Below are positions 25,000-34,198 of a stretch of DNA of 55,578 bases, piece by piece; the stretch's first letter is position 1, and every line of letters starts with the position of its first letter. Source of the stretch: Methanobrevibacter sp. (GTDB lineage Archaea; Methanobacteriota; Methanobacteria; Methanobacteriales; Methanobacteriaceae). The stretch covers positions 1-55,578 of the forward strand of contig NZ_JAFUHT010000009.1 of the NCBI RefSeq assembly GCF_017468685.1, given 5' to 3'. The translations under genes and the position numbers were made by a program. A model generated the notes under the pieces. It was not told the origin of the DNA. It saw nothing but the letters and a program-made list of their open reading frames with translations, and made no database searches.

Positions 25000-25155
25000 A
25001 ATAATATATTAATCAATTAAGTATTATATATGTTACATTATATTTTATAATAGGAATATTGTTTATTTTTTAATTCTATATGAAAATTTTGAAAAAAGTA
25101 TAATTGCCTGGATTTTAAGCATTAAAGTAATTTGATGTAGAATAATTTGTAGAAG

Positions 25156-28005
25156 TTAATATTCCTCTGAATCGTCATCATCTCTTCTTTCATAGAGGAA
25201 ACTTAAAAATAGAATGATAATCAATATGATTAAAAGTATAAACATTGTATTCATATTATCATCATATTTAATGATGTTTTTGGTTACTTCGTAACTTTTA
25301 GCCCCATGTCCGCTTCCTTGTGAACCTAAATCTCCATTAAATCCTTTCCCATTTAATGATATTTTTCCGTTGTATGTGCCGTTTCCACTGCCTGTTGCAT
25401 TTGAATCTCCACTTCCGGTTCCGATTCCGCCGGTATTGTTTCCAAAACCGTTGCCATTAGTTGTCTTATTGGTTTGTTTATGTGATTGTGGAACTGAAGG
25501 TTTTGAATGGTGTGTGATTTCTAATTGTGTTTCGAGTGCTTTGGATGTATATCTTTCATTTCCCTTGAAATTTATTTCAACATCATAACTGCCGGATTTT
25601 AAATTATCAAACTCAACTGTAAGGTGTTTGGTGTTTTTATTCACTGTAAATTTCTTCTGTACTCCGCCAGCACTTACAATCAAAACTGCATCAGTTTTTG
25701 ATTTGCCGATATCTATTGTCAGGTCAAGCTTATTTCCTCCATTTTTATGATAGCTAATTTTTGGAGCTTCTTTTTTCACTGTGACCTTTGATTTTAAAGT
25801 AACGTCATTATATATTTCATTTCCTTTAAGGGTGAATGTTGCAGTGTAGGTTCCTGGGTCTATGTCTTTAAAAAGCACTTCTTTTTTGCTTTTCACTAAA
25901 CCTTTTTTAACATTGATTGCTTTTTCTTCATTGTTTAAAGTAACATGGCAATATCCATTCAAATCTTCCTTGCAGGATGAAAAATCAAGTGTGAATAAAA
26001 CATTGAAGTCATCTGAAGTATATTTTTTAGCAAAAATCCTATTGGCTTTTTTAACTTCAAATTTTGCAGTATCATAAGTGTTGTCCGCTAAATTGATAAT
26101 TTTTATAGTGTATTTTCCGGCTTTCGGAAGCATCTCATTTTCAAACTCATAGTTCCACTGCTTGTGCTGGTAAACATTCATCAGATTATCTCCGATGTAT
26201 ACTATTCCGTTTTCATCACTTACAATGATGCCCACGTCCTGTGTACCAATTGGATTTTCCTCATCATCATCGTCCCAGTCGTCATCGTCCTCAGGTTTGT
26301 ATGTGTCCATTCTAACGACAAATTCAGTATCATCAAAATAAGTATTGTTTTTAACATTTAAGATATGGACTGTCTTTTTCTTTTCATTAACGATTAGGGA
26401 AGTGTTGAGCTGATAATAAACTCCATTCGGATTGCTGTCGGAGTCGATTTGTCTGAATTTGAAATGCATGGTATTGTCTTTAAATTCAACATCAACATCA
26501 TAAGTGTATAATGCCTTAAACTCAAACCTTATGCTGTGGCTGCCTGTTTGGATGTCTCTTTCATTTGTCTCTTCAATTGATGACCTTTCAAAGAATGTTT
26601 TGATGTTGATTATGTTATTGGAGGTGTACTCATCAAAGATTTCAACATCATCTACAAAAACGGTCAAATTATATGAATAAGGTAAATTATCTATTTTAAG
26701 ATTAATGTCTTCTGTATGAATGATGTTTATGACTGCAGAAGACTCGATAGGGATGAATTGTGTGTTTTTGTTGATAATGTTCAATTTGGTATTTGCCACA
26801 TATTTGTCATTTAAAAATGCACTGCTGTCCTGTGAATTTAAAAAGTTGAGTGTTAAAGCATTGTTTTTTAATGATATTTCAGGATTGAAACGGGAATACT
26901 TGTCTGAAGGAGTGAATTCAAATGAAATGTCATGAGTTCCCTCATCAAAATAATTTCCATTGCTATCTTTTGTAGGTATGTAACATGCATTTTCCCAGCT
27001 CAATAAGACTGAATTGTCATAAACTTTCCTGCCGTCAATATATACTGTAAGATTTCCTCCCCCTTCACCTTCAAGATACACTGGGATGCTTCTGGTGTAA
27101 GTTACATCAATTGGAGGTGCATTTAAATTGATTATATTTAATTCTGGAAATTTACAAACATTTAAAGTGGTATTTATTATGATGATGTATCTGTTTGGAG
27201 TATTGACTCTTTTGGATTTTGCAAAATTAACTGTAATCTCTGAATTGGAAGTATCTGCATTCACATCATAGTCTGCATATACCTTATCAGATTTCACTAT
27301 GAGGACAAGATTATACGAACCTATTGCCAACTTGGTGGTGTCAAGCTCCTCATCATTAATATTTTCATCAATTTCATATGAATTAAATAATTTGTCGTCA
27401 ATATAAAAATTTGCTTCACCGGAACGTATCCCTTTAAGGTTGAATGAAAGTGAATCGGAATATGTTATATTCAGGTCATCTGGATAGAATGTTTGGACTA
27501 TAGGATCTATGGATTTGATAATGTTGAACTGTGAAGTGAATCTATAAATTAGGTTTTGCGGGTTTTTGCTGTTGCGCATAAAGTTAAAGTCAAAAGATAC
27601 TCCTGAATCGCTGATGTATGCATCAGGCTTATATATTGATGTGGTATTGATGAATTTGAATTCATAGACAATATTATGTTTTCCTAAAGATAGCTGCTCT
27701 TCATCATCATTAATCTTAACGCTTGTTGGAATGTCTATTTGGTCGTAGCTCACATTGTCTAATTCCTCATTGATTGGGGAATCATGTCTGTCAATATAAA
27801 CATTCAGGCTCCAAGATTCATTAACCTTAACCTCAACGGGAATATAGTCATCTTCTTCCACTACTAATATTCCATCATCATCGTCGATGTTTGAATTATA
27901 TTCCGTATCTTTGAGTAATGAATCTGCAGTGTCATTTAAGTCATCATGAGCACTGACAGTACCTATAATTAAAAAAATTAATACGACCAACAACAATTTT
28001 TTCAT
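25156..28005 (-). CDS. Membrane-anchored adhesin-like protein
   Basis: This 949-aa protein has a signal peptide (LLLVVLIFLIIGTVSA) and an acidic N-terminus. Repeated Ig-like modules follow; a recurring unit carries an SYNLTVFVDDVEIF-like strand and 'GSHSIRFEFKA' or 'GTHDISFEF'. Two Big_1-like modules come near residues 660-830, then a Gly/Asn/Ser/Thr-rich stalk, a single hydrophobic helix (FILLIILIIILFLSFLY) and an acidic tail. Unlike its two neighbours it is anchored in the membrane by this helix and lacks the basic wall-binding end. It is probably displayed through the pseudomurein wall. Confidence 0.82.
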   Translation of the reverse strand: MKKLLLVVLIFLIIGTVSAHDDLNDTADSLLKDTEYNSNIDDDDGILVVEEDDYIPVEVKVNESWSLNVYIDRHDSPINEELDNVSYDQIDIPTSVKINDDEEQLSLGKHNIVYEFKFINTTSIYKPDAYISDSGVSFDFNFMRNSKNPQNLIYRFTSQFNIIKSIDPIVQTFYPDDLNITYSDSLSFNLKGIRSGEANFYIDDKLFNSYEIDENINDEELDTTKLAIGSYNLVLIVKSDKVYADYDVNADTSNSEITVNFAKSKRVNTPNRYIIIINTTLNVCKFPELNIINLNAPPIDVTYTRSIPVYLEGEGGGNLTVYIDGRKVYDNSVLLSWENACYIPTKDSNGNYFDEGTHDISFEFTPSDKYSRFNPEISLKNNALTLNFLNSQDSSAFLNDKYVANTKLNIINKNTQFIPIESSAVINIIHTEDINLKIDNLPYSYNLTVFVDDVEIFDEYTSNNIINIKTFFERSSIEETNERDIQTGSHSIRFEFKALYTYDVDVEFKDNTMHFKFRQIDSDSNPNGVYYQLNTSLIVNEKKKTVHILNVKNNTYFDDTEFVVRMDTYKPEDDDDWDDDDEENPIGTQDVGIIVSDENGIVYIGDNLMNVYQHKQWNYEFENEMLPKAGKYTIKIINLADNTYDTAKFEVKKANRIFAKKYTSDDFNVLFTLDFSSCKEDLNGYCHVTLNNEEKAINVKKGLVKSKKEVLFKDIDPGTYTATFTLKGNEIYNDVTLKSKVTVKKEAPKISYHKNGGNKLDLTIDIGKSKTDAVLIVSAGGVQKKFTVNKNTKHLTVEFDNLKSGSYDVEINFKGNERYTSKALETQLEITHHSKPSVPQSHKQTNKTTNGNGFGNNTGGIGTGSGDSNATGSGNGTYNGKISLNGKGFNGDLGSQGSGHGAKSYEVTKNIIKYDDNMNTMFILLIILIIILFLSFLYERRDDDDSEEY

Positions 28006-28310
28006 AACATTTCTAAATTTATCTTTAATAATTATTAAAGTTATTGTTATCGAATATTGTTGTATTCGATGCTTTGATCAGCTTTAAACAGTATGTGATG
28101 TCTTTTTAAGTCTTATTTACAAATTTTGGTGCCATATATTTGTAATATTGTTTGATATTATTTTTATTTGAAGTAGGATATTTTTAACATTCTTTTTTAC
28201 AGTTATGGGTAATGTTAAATGATTTTTACATAATTTGACGGTTATTTTTGTCTTTAAATATTTTTTCCACCATTCGGTTGGTGGTTTATTTTTACATGGT
28301 TTTAATTTTG
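28006..28310. other. Non-coding region upstream of the membrane-anchored adhesin
   Basis: It holds an 18-bp perfect palindrome (CTTTAATAATTATTAAAG, 28023-28040), a hairpin ATCGAATA/TATTCGAT (28049-28070), and a CCACCA/TGGTGG hairpin (28268-28285) followed by T-rich sequence on the plus strand. The first two lie within 70 bp of the adhesin start and may be operators. An 86-codon frame here looks like chance. Confidence 0.45.
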
Positions 28311-28390
28311 TAAAAATAAGAAAATAAAAATTGTTTGCTGTCAAAATCAAGAATTGTATATTAAAAACTATATTCAATTAATCTTGACAG
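28311..28390 (-). terminator. Long hairpin after mcm
   Basis: TTGACAG (28384-28390) pairs with CTGTCAA (28338-28344), and AATTG-TATA pairs with TATA..CAATT inside. On the minus strand a T-rich tail follows (complement of 28311-28330). It is a probable terminator of mcm. Confidence 0.45.
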
Positions 28391-28412
28391 GGTTAAATTT
28401 AAAAATTTAAAT

Positions 28413-30422
28413 TTAGACTACGCGTCTAAAGTATCCGGTTGTCGGTTGATAAATAACTCCTTTTTGAATAAGGTTTCTTACGATTTGTTCGGTTTTATCC
28501 TCACTGACACCATATTTGTCGCTCATGTTTGAAAGTAAAACGTTCAATGGTGCATCACCTGCAAATTCTTCTTCAAGGAGTTTGATTTCTTCAGTCACTC
28601 TTTGGATTTTGTCCCTATCTGATTTTGGTGTTCCTCCACTAACGATATCTGCATCAATTTCACCGGTTTCAGGATCAACACCAACTTCCTTAAGACATGC
28701 CATTTGCAGTCTTACAGCTTTTTCAGCATCTTCCTTTTCAACGAATTCTTTAAGTTTAATCTTAGCACTTGCTTCAGATAAACGAATGATAGCTTCAAGC
28801 TGTCTTGCAGTAATTGGAACTGCTCCCTGTTCTTCGGGATTGCTGTTTCTTGTATTTACATAGAATTCTTGCAAGATTTGATTTGCTTCATCGGTTAATT
28901 GAGGATTGACATTTTTACGGGCATAAGCAATATATTTTCTAAGCAGTTCAGGTTCAATTTCATAATCAACAGTATTCTCTTTGTGTATCTTTAGAATATG
29001 CTCTGCTAATTTTGCATCTCCTTCTCTGCTTGGTTTATCTTCAATAACAAAAATCAAATCGAAACGGGAAATAATAGGAGCAGGCAAGTCAATTTGCTCT
29101 GCAAGTACTTTGTATCTGTCAAATCTTCCAAACTTAGGGTTTGCAGCTGCAAGAACAGAACACCTTGAGTTCAATGTTGCCATAATTCCTGCTTTTGCAA
29201 TACTTACAGTTTGTTGTTCCAATGCTTCGTGGAGTGCTGAACGGTCTTCTGACCTCATCTTGTCCAGTTCGTCAACACATACGTTACCCTGGTCCCCAAG
29301 TACCAATGCACCTGCTTCCAGTGACCATCCGCCAAGCTCGTCTCTAACTGCCGCTGCAGTTAAACCCGCACCACTGGTACCTTTACCACTTGTATAAATA
29401 CTTCTTGGAGCAAGTCTGGATACATATTTTAATATTTGGGATTTACCAATACCTGGGTCTCCAACAATAAGAATATGGATATCTCCTCTCAATTTGGTTT
29501 CATCTTCAAGCTGTTTGGCCGCTCCTCCAAATAACTGAAGTGCAATAGCTTCTTTAACGTCTCTGTATCCTCTAATTGATGGGGCAGTTGATTTGATAAT
29601 TTTATCGTAAATGTGAGGGTCTTGTGACAATTCAATAATCTTTTCTTCATCCTCTTCTGAAAGTTGTAATTCCTCAAATTCCTGTTCTAAAGGTTCGATG
29701 TGATTAACATAAATGTAATTTTTGAATTTTCCACTTCTTTCTTCTCTGAATGTCTTTAATGTACCGGTTATTCTTACCTTATCTCCAGGATTCAATTCAT
29801 CAACCAAATCGTCTTCCAGAATCATAAGCATCTGCTTAGGTTCAGTTCCTCCGGAGAGATTCTCTAAAGGTTCCTGCATCCTTGCAGTTTGAGTGTCAAT
29901 GTATTTGGATTCTTCCTGAAGCAATCTGAATGACCTTCCACCACATTCACTACACAAGGAAGGTTCTATAATTGTATTTGATGATGTTTGTTCGACCTCA
30001 TGTAATCTCATACATCCTCTACATTCAAAAACACCAGTTTCAATACGAGGTCTTATTTCATCTGTTTTTCTTACAATTCCATCTGCTGATACAAATGTTC
30101 CAATATATTTACTTAATAAATCTTTTAATGGAATTATGTTGCTTAAATGTTCAAAACGAATATTTATATCTGCATCTTTTACTAACGGGTCGATGTTTTT
30201 AATAGCAATTTGTGCTGCTTGAATAACCTCTTCAGGTTTTTCAATTAACAAATCTGCAAGTTCTGGATCAAATATTTCTAATGATTGATAGTTTACGGTA
30301 AGTGATCTCTCATCAGGGTATTTTTCAAGTATTTTAAATACATCATCCTTGTAAGATGTCGCAAAAAATTCTTCAAATTTTGCAGTTGATGTTTGTGTTT
30401 TAGCTGTAGAGTTCATCACCAT
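28413..30422 (-). CDS. mcm: Replicative helicase MCM
   Basis: This is the ATP-driven hexameric helicase that unwinds DNA at replication forks. The N-terminal OB region has a zinc finger (Cys134, Cys137, Cys157, Cys160). The AAA+ part has Walker A GDPGIGKS (321-328), Walker [10 protein letters not shown] (381-389), sensor [11 protein letters not shown] and Arg finger SRFD (452-455). A C-terminal winged helix ends in [16 protein letters not shown]. The 669-aa length is normal. Starts at residues 1 and 3 are both ATG. A TATA-like stretch about 25 nt upstream suggests a leaderless mRNA, and the 20-bp element shared with the mutS-like gene precedes it. Confidence 0.96.
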   Translation of the reverse strand: MVMNSTAKTQTSTAKFEEFFATSYKDDVFKILEKYPDERSLTVNYQSLEIFDPELADLLIEKPEEVIQAAQIAIKNIDPLVKDADINIRFEHLSNIIPLKDLLSKYIGTFVSADGIVRKTDEIRPRIETGVFECRGCMRLHEVEQTSSNTIIEPSLCSECGGRSFRLLQEESKYIDTQTARMQEPLENLSGGTEPKQMLMILEDDLVDELNPGDKVRITGTLKTFREERSGKFKNYIYVNHIEPLEQEFEELQLSEEDEEKIIELSQDPHIYDKIIKSTAPSIRGYRDVKEAIALQLFGGAAKQLEDETKLRGDIHILIVGDPGIGKSQILKYVSRLAPRSIYTSGKGTSGAGLTAAAVRDELGGWSLEAGALVLGDQGNVCVDELDKMRSEDRSALHEALEQQTVSIAKAGIMATLNSRCSVLAAANPKFGRFDRYKVLAEQIDLPAPIISRFDLIFVIEDKPSREGDAKLAEHILKIHKENTVDYEIEPELLRKYIAYARKNVNPQLTDEANQILQEFYVNTRNSNPEEQGAVPITARQLEAIIRLSEASAKIKLKEFVEKEDAEKAVRLQMACLKEVGVDPETGEIDADIVSGGTPKSDRDKIQRVTEEIKLLEEEFAGDAPLNVLLSNMSDKYGVSEDKTEQIVRNLIQKGVIYQPTTGYFRRVV

Positions 30423-30442
30423 AATATTAATTTTTTATACTT

Positions 30443-30475
30443 ATTAAAATGTTGGTGAGAGCATTTGAAAAGTAA
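30443..30475 (-). promoter_or_regulatory. mcm promoter with element shared with mutS-like gene
   Basis: TTACTTTTCAAATGCTCTCA (30475 down to 30456) is identical to the element at 5490-5471. It is followed by a TATA-like TTTTAATAAGTATA. Both copies precede DNA replication/repair genes in the same orientation. Confidence 0.55.
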
Positions 30476-30532
30476 CATTAATATAGTAATATCAATAAAA
30501 TTAATACTAATAAATTATTAATTGAGGTTAAT

Positions 30533-30952
30533 ATGAGAAAATCTAGACTAAGCTTATTTAAATCTACTTCAATGTTAATTTCCGTTGTTGGAATTATCAT
30601 GATTATTTCAACAATTATTGTAGTGGCTTATGTAGGTTATAGTATTGTTTCAACAGGAATTACAAATGAAATTTCCTCTGGAACTCAATATGATGAGCTT
30701 GCTGAGTTAAGAGCCTCATATAGCAATCTGTCTGTGAAGTTTGATAGTATCAAATCAACATATTATGCAGGCGGTGCTGATGATGTTAAAGTTTATAATG
30801 ATGCAAAATTGGAGTTGACACGGGCAAATTCAGCTATTGAAAATGTTCAAAGCGCTCTTGATGCAGGCAAACCATCAAATGAAGTTGACAGTAGAATTGA
30901 ATTTGCTAAAGAAAAACTCGATACTGCTAATAAAGCCTATAATAATCTTTAA
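30533..30952 (+). CDS. Single-pass membrane protein with coiled-coil domain
   Basis: This 139-aa protein has a basic N-terminus, one membrane helix (about residues 14-40: SVVGIIMIISTIIVVAYVGYS) and a helical, probably coiled-coil, outside domain. Family unknown. GAGGTT lies just before the ATG. It is divergent from mcm with about 110 bp between, and its end meets the convergent ftsJ-like gene directly. Confidence 0.7.
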   Translation: MRKSRLSLFKSTSMLISVVGIIMIISTIIVVAYVGYSIVSTGITNEISSGTQYDELAELRASYSNLSVKFDSIKSTYYAGGADDVKVYNDAKLELTRANSAIENVQSALDAGKPSNEVDSRIEFAKEKLDTANKAYNNL

Positions 30953-31585
30953 TTATTTTCTTTTTCTCTTTTTTTTGTTAGGCATATATTCCAGACCAAC
31001 AACATACATTTCAGAACTTTTTTTACGTGAAGAAGCAGGTTTTGTTGTCCTCACATGTCTAAATTTGCCTTTAAGTGAATCCAACATTTCCTTATACTCA
31101 GGGCCTTGAAATACTTTCATAATCAAATTTCCTTTTGGCTCCAAGATGTTTTCAGCTATTCCAATAACTGCATAGGTCAAATCGATTGATCTGAGTTGAT
31201 CAATATTTTTAATCCCGCATAATGACGGTGATGCATCAGACATTACGACTTTTGCTTTTCCTCCGATGAGGTCCATTATTTTCTGCTGAACTTCAGGAGT
31301 TGTAAAGTCTCCTCTTAATCCAAAATAGTTTTCTTCATGGAATTTTTTGAATCTGTTCAAGTCAACGCCAACAACGATACCTTCTTCACCAACTTTTTCT
31401 AAAGCCACTTGTGACCAGCCTCCTGGAGCTGCTCCAAGGTCCACTACAGTATTTCCTTGTTTGATTAATTTATACTTTTTATCAAGTTGTTTGAGTTTAT
31501 ATGATGCTCTTGAACGGTAATCTTCCTTTTTAGCCTTTTTATAATAGGGGTCATTGTGTTTTTCCATCTGCCATTTGCTTCCCAT
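30953..31585 (-). CDS. FtsJ/RrmJ-family RNA 2'-O-methyltransferase
   Basis: This is a SAM-dependent ribose methyltransferase, probably of 23S rRNA or tRNA. The Rossmann motif is [16 protein letters not shown]. The catalytic K-D-K-E set is visible as Lys in [11 protein letters not shown], Asp in VMSDASPS, Lys in LIMKVFQG and Glu in [12 protein letters not shown] 31585 is chosen because GAGGGAT lies just before it and it follows the phosphodiesterase stop by one base; upstream in-frame codons do not resemble the family. The C-terminus is a Lys/Arg tail that likely binds RNA. Confidence 0.92.
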   Translation of the reverse strand: MGSKWQMEKHNDPYYKKAKKEDYRSRASYKLKQLDKKYKLIKQGNTVVDLGAAPGGWSQVALEKVGEEGIVVGVDLNRFKKFHEENYFGLRGDFTTPEVQQKIMDLIGGKAKVVMSDASPSLCGIKNIDQLRSIDLTYAVIGIAENILEPKGNLIMKVFQGPEYKEMLDSLKGKFRHVRTTKPASSRKKSSEMYVVGLEYMPNKKKRKRK

Positions 31586-31586
31586 T

Positions 31587-32126
31587 TTAATCCCTCTTGT
31601 ATTGGTCAAAATCAAGTGCGCTACATACCGGTGCGCCAATCTTTACAATCTCCACATCAACTTCCCTGTTGTTGATTTCAAGTATCATTACTGTTCTGTC
31701 TGCAAGTCTTGGAACAATAGGGCTTCCTGGATTTAAAAGTAAAACTCCGTCTTTCTGTTCTATTTTTGGCTGGTGTGAGTGGCCTGAAACTAAAATGTTC
31801 ACATCCAATTCTTTAGCCAGATACAATAATTGGTCACTGTCTGCTCTTGGATAGACTTCTCCATGTATGATTCCAATTTTTAAGCCTTCTGCTTCTATTA
31901 CTTTGGCTTTTGGCAAGTCAATTCCATTGACTCTGTCCATATTTCCCTGAACTGCCATGACTGGAGCAATTTCTTCCAGCTCTTCAATAACTCTTGGTGA
32001 AGTTAAATCTCCAGCATGTAATATCAAGTCTACATTACTGAAAGCTTCAATTACTTTTTGAGGCAATACTTTTGCTCTATCTGGTATGTGGGTGTCTGAA
32101 ATTAAACCAATTAACATTTTTTTCAT
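31587..32126 (-). CDS. YfcE/MJ0936-type metallophosphodiesterase
   Basis: This 179-aa calcineurin-like phosphoesterase has metal-site motifs SDTHIPD, HAGDLTS, QGNMDR, IIHGE and SGHSHQP in the standard order. Characterised relatives hydrolyse model phosphodiesters; the physiological substrate is unknown. It is the first gene of a two-gene unit with the FtsJ-like methyltransferase. Confidence 0.9.
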   Translation of the reverse strand: MKKMLIGLISDTHIPDRAKVLPQKVIEAFSNVDLILHAGDLTSPRVIEELEEIAPVMAVQGNMDRVNGIDLPKAKVIEAEGLKIGIIHGEVYPRADSDQLLYLAKELDVNILVSGHSHQPKIEQKDGVLLLNPGSPIVPRLADRTVMILEINNREVDVEIVKIGAPVCSALDFDQYKRD

Positions 32127-32183
32127 TCCTTAATAATTCAAGTTATATTTTGTTTATTATTACTTTTAAAATTAATTAAAAAA

Positions 32184-32195
32184 ACTATATAAATT
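32184..32195 (+). promoter_or_regulatory. TATA-like element of purP
   Basis: ACTATATAAATT lies about 46 bp before the purP ATG, and AGGAGAAG (32229-32236) is its ribosome site. The spacing fits an archaeal promoter with a short leader. Confidence 0.4.
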
Positions 32196-32240
32196 GTTAA
32201 AAATATACTTATATATATCATTCTTTTAGGAGAAGATAAA

Positions 32241-33332
32241 ATGGGAGAAGTTAAAAAGGAAGATATTTTAGAAATTTTGGCTAAATATGACAAAAGTGAA
32301 ATTACAATAGCTACTCTCGGAAGCCACACATCTTTACATATTTTGCAAGGTGCAAAAGAAGAAGGATTTAGAACAGCTATTGTATGTCAAAAAGGAAGAG
32401 AAGTTCCATATCAACGTTTCGGAGTTGCTGATGAATATATAATCGTTGATGAATTCAAAGACATCGTAAATGAAGATGTACAACAAAAACTCAGAGACAT
32501 GAATGCTATTGTTGTTCCTCATGGATCTTTTGTCGCATATGCTGGTCTTGACAATGTTGAAGACAAGTTTAATGTTCCAATGTTTGGAAACAGGGATGTG
32601 CTTAGATGGGAGGCTGAAAGAGACAAAGAAAGAGCATTGCTTGTTGAAGGTGATGTCAGAATACCTTTCAAATATGATGGTCCTGAAGAAATCGACAGAC
32701 CTGTAATGGTTAAATTCCCAGGTGCAAGAGGTGGAAGAGGTTATTTTGTAGCATCTTCAACTGAAGAATTCAATTCAAAAATCGAAGCTATGAAAGCAAG
32801 GGGATGGTTAGAAGACAGTGATGTAGAAGCAGCTCACATTGAAGAGTATGTTTCAGGTTGTAATTATTGTATACACTATTTCTACTCAGCACTTGATGAT
32901 ACAGTTGAATTAATGGGTATGGATACAAGATATGAATCAAGTATTGACGGTTTTGTAAGAATGCCTGCAAAAGACCAATTGGACATTGATTTAAGCCCAT
33001 CTTATGTTGTAACCGGTAACCACCCTGCTGTAATTCGTGAATCATTACTTCCACAAGTATTTGACATTGCAGACAAGTTAACAGAAAGTGCTAAAAAATT
33101 AGTTGCTCCAGGATTGAACGGACCATTCTGTATGCAAACATTAGTAAATGATAATCTTGAAGTAATCTGTTTTGAAATCAGTGCCAGAACTGATGGTGGA
33201 ACCAACACTTTCATGGACGGATCTCCTTACTCATACTTAACCTATGGTAAACCAATGAGTATGGGTAGAAGAATTGCTCTTGAAATAAAAAGAGGAATAG
33301 AAAGAGATGAACTAGAAAAAATAATAACATAG
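32241..33332 (+). CDS. purP: FAICAR synthetase PurP (purine biosynthesis)
   Basis: This is the archaeal ATP- and formate-dependent synthetase that converts AICAR to FAICAR, replacing the folate-dependent step of bacterial PurH. ATP-grasp features include VMVKFPGARGGRGYFVA, HIEEYVSGCNYCIHYFYS and FEISARTDGGTNTFMDGSPYS. The 363-aa length is the usual size. It is monocistronic, with its own TATA box, ribosome site and terminator. Confidence 0.95.
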   Translation: MGEVKKEDILEILAKYDKSEITIATLGSHTSLHILQGAKEEGFRTAIVCQKGREVPYQRFGVADEYIIVDEFKDIVNEDVQQKLRDMNAIVVPHGSFVAYAGLDNVEDKFNVPMFGNRDVLRWEAERDKERALLVEGDVRIPFKYDGPEEIDRPVMVKFPGARGGRGYFVASSTEEFNSKIEAMKARGWLEDSDVEAAHIEEYVSGCNYCIHYFYSALDDTVELMGMDTRYESSIDGFVRMPAKDQLDIDLSPSYVVTGNHPAVIRESLLPQVFDIADKLTESAKKLVAPGLNGPFCMQTLVNDNLEVICFEISARTDGGTNTFMDGSPYSYLTYGKPMSMGRRIALEIKRGIERDELEKIIT

Positions 33333-33358
33333 AGTTATTATTTTTTATTTTTTTTCTT
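33320..33358 (+). terminator. Terminator of purP
   Basis: AATAATAAC (33320-33328) pairs with GTTATTATT (33334-33342), and a long T-rich tail follows. The stop codon lies in the loop, and the hairpin also meets the end of the convergent membrane-protein gene. Confidence 0.7.
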
Positions 33359-33742
33359 ATTTTTACCGATTTGCTGTTTTTTCTCGTATTGTTCTAAAGC
33401 TCTCATACGATCTCTTTTTGCCCATGCACCAACAAGACCAACAAAAGCACCAACAATAAGGATGAGGACTGTCACACTTAATATTCCATTTTCAGTAACG
33501 AAAAATCCATCAAATTGACCCATATATCCCTGGAATGTTAAAACTATAATTGGGGTTGATGCAAGTGCTCCCATGAGGGTTCCTTTTTTAATGCTGTCCT
33601 GACCATATCCTGCATATAAAAGACCCATTGCTGAGAAAGGATATAACCAATCGTTAATTTGCCATCCGAATAATATAAATGCTGCAGCTATTGCTGCACC
33701 AAACACTAAAGCTTTAATGTTAATACCTAAATCATATTTCAT
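33338..33742 (-). CDS. Small four-helix membrane protein
   Basis: This 134-aa protein has about four hydrophobic helices (ALVFGAAIAAAFILFGW, LYPFSAMGLLYAGY, GTLMGALASTPIIVLTF, SVTVLILIVGAFVGLVGAW) and a Lys-rich cytosolic tail. Its family is not recognised; it resembles the DUF5518-type membrane protein next to it in layout. It follows that gene by 18 bp in the same direction. Confidence 0.75.
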   Translation of the reverse strand: MKYDLGINIKALVFGAAIAAAFILFGWQINDWLYPFSAMGLLYAGYGQDSIKKGTLMGALASTPIIVLTFQGYMGQFDGFFVTENGILSVTVLILIVGAFVGLVGAWAKRDRMRALEQYEKKQQIGKNKKKNKK

Positions 33743-33760
33743 ATATATTTCTCCAAAAAC

Positions 33761-34138
33761 TTAATCTTTAGAAGCTATTGCTCCTCCAAATGCTCCTGTA
33801 ATTCCCATAACAATCGCATAATATATTAAATATCCAATTACTGTAAAAATGCTTGCAATTCCAGAGATGGTAAATCCTGTTAATCCGCCAAAGATGCCAA
33901 ATAGGCTTCCTCCGAAAGTTGCAACCAAAACAAATAATATTGCAGAGATAATTGTTCCTAATGCTCCTGCAACGGCAGCATTCCACAGACCTCCCAATGC
34001 TCCGCTATGGGCAATGTAGCCTGTAATAAAACCAACAATTAACAATCCAATAAATTCATATTGTGCAAAAAATGATTTTACGATAACTGCTAAAATGAAA
34101 CCAATAAAAACTGCACTCCATTTTGTCATAATAATCAC
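33761..34138 (-). CDS. Small Gly/Ala-rich membrane protein, DUF5518-like
   Basis: This 125-aa protein consists almost wholly of hydrophobic helices, with Gly-rich segments such as LIVGFITGYIAHSGALGG and GGLTGFTISGIASIFTVIGY. This pattern resembles the DUF5518 family common in methanogens, whose function is unknown. GGTGAT precedes the start. Paired with the next small membrane protein. Confidence 0.7.
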   Translation of the reverse strand: MIIMTKWSAVFIGFILAVIVKSFFAQYEFIGLLIVGFITGYIAHSGALGGLWNAAVAGALGTIISAILFVLVATFGGSLFGIFGGLTGFTISGIASIFTVIGYLIYYAIVMGITGAFGGAIASKD

Positions 34139-34198
34139 CTTTTAATATAATTATATGAATTAATTAATAAAAGTATTTATTTATTTTTTCTGAAGTCT

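Noticed and set aside
28117-28377. 86-codon frame between mcm and the adhesin gene
   Set aside because: Odd composition, no ribosome site, and it covers two hairpins; judged non-coding.
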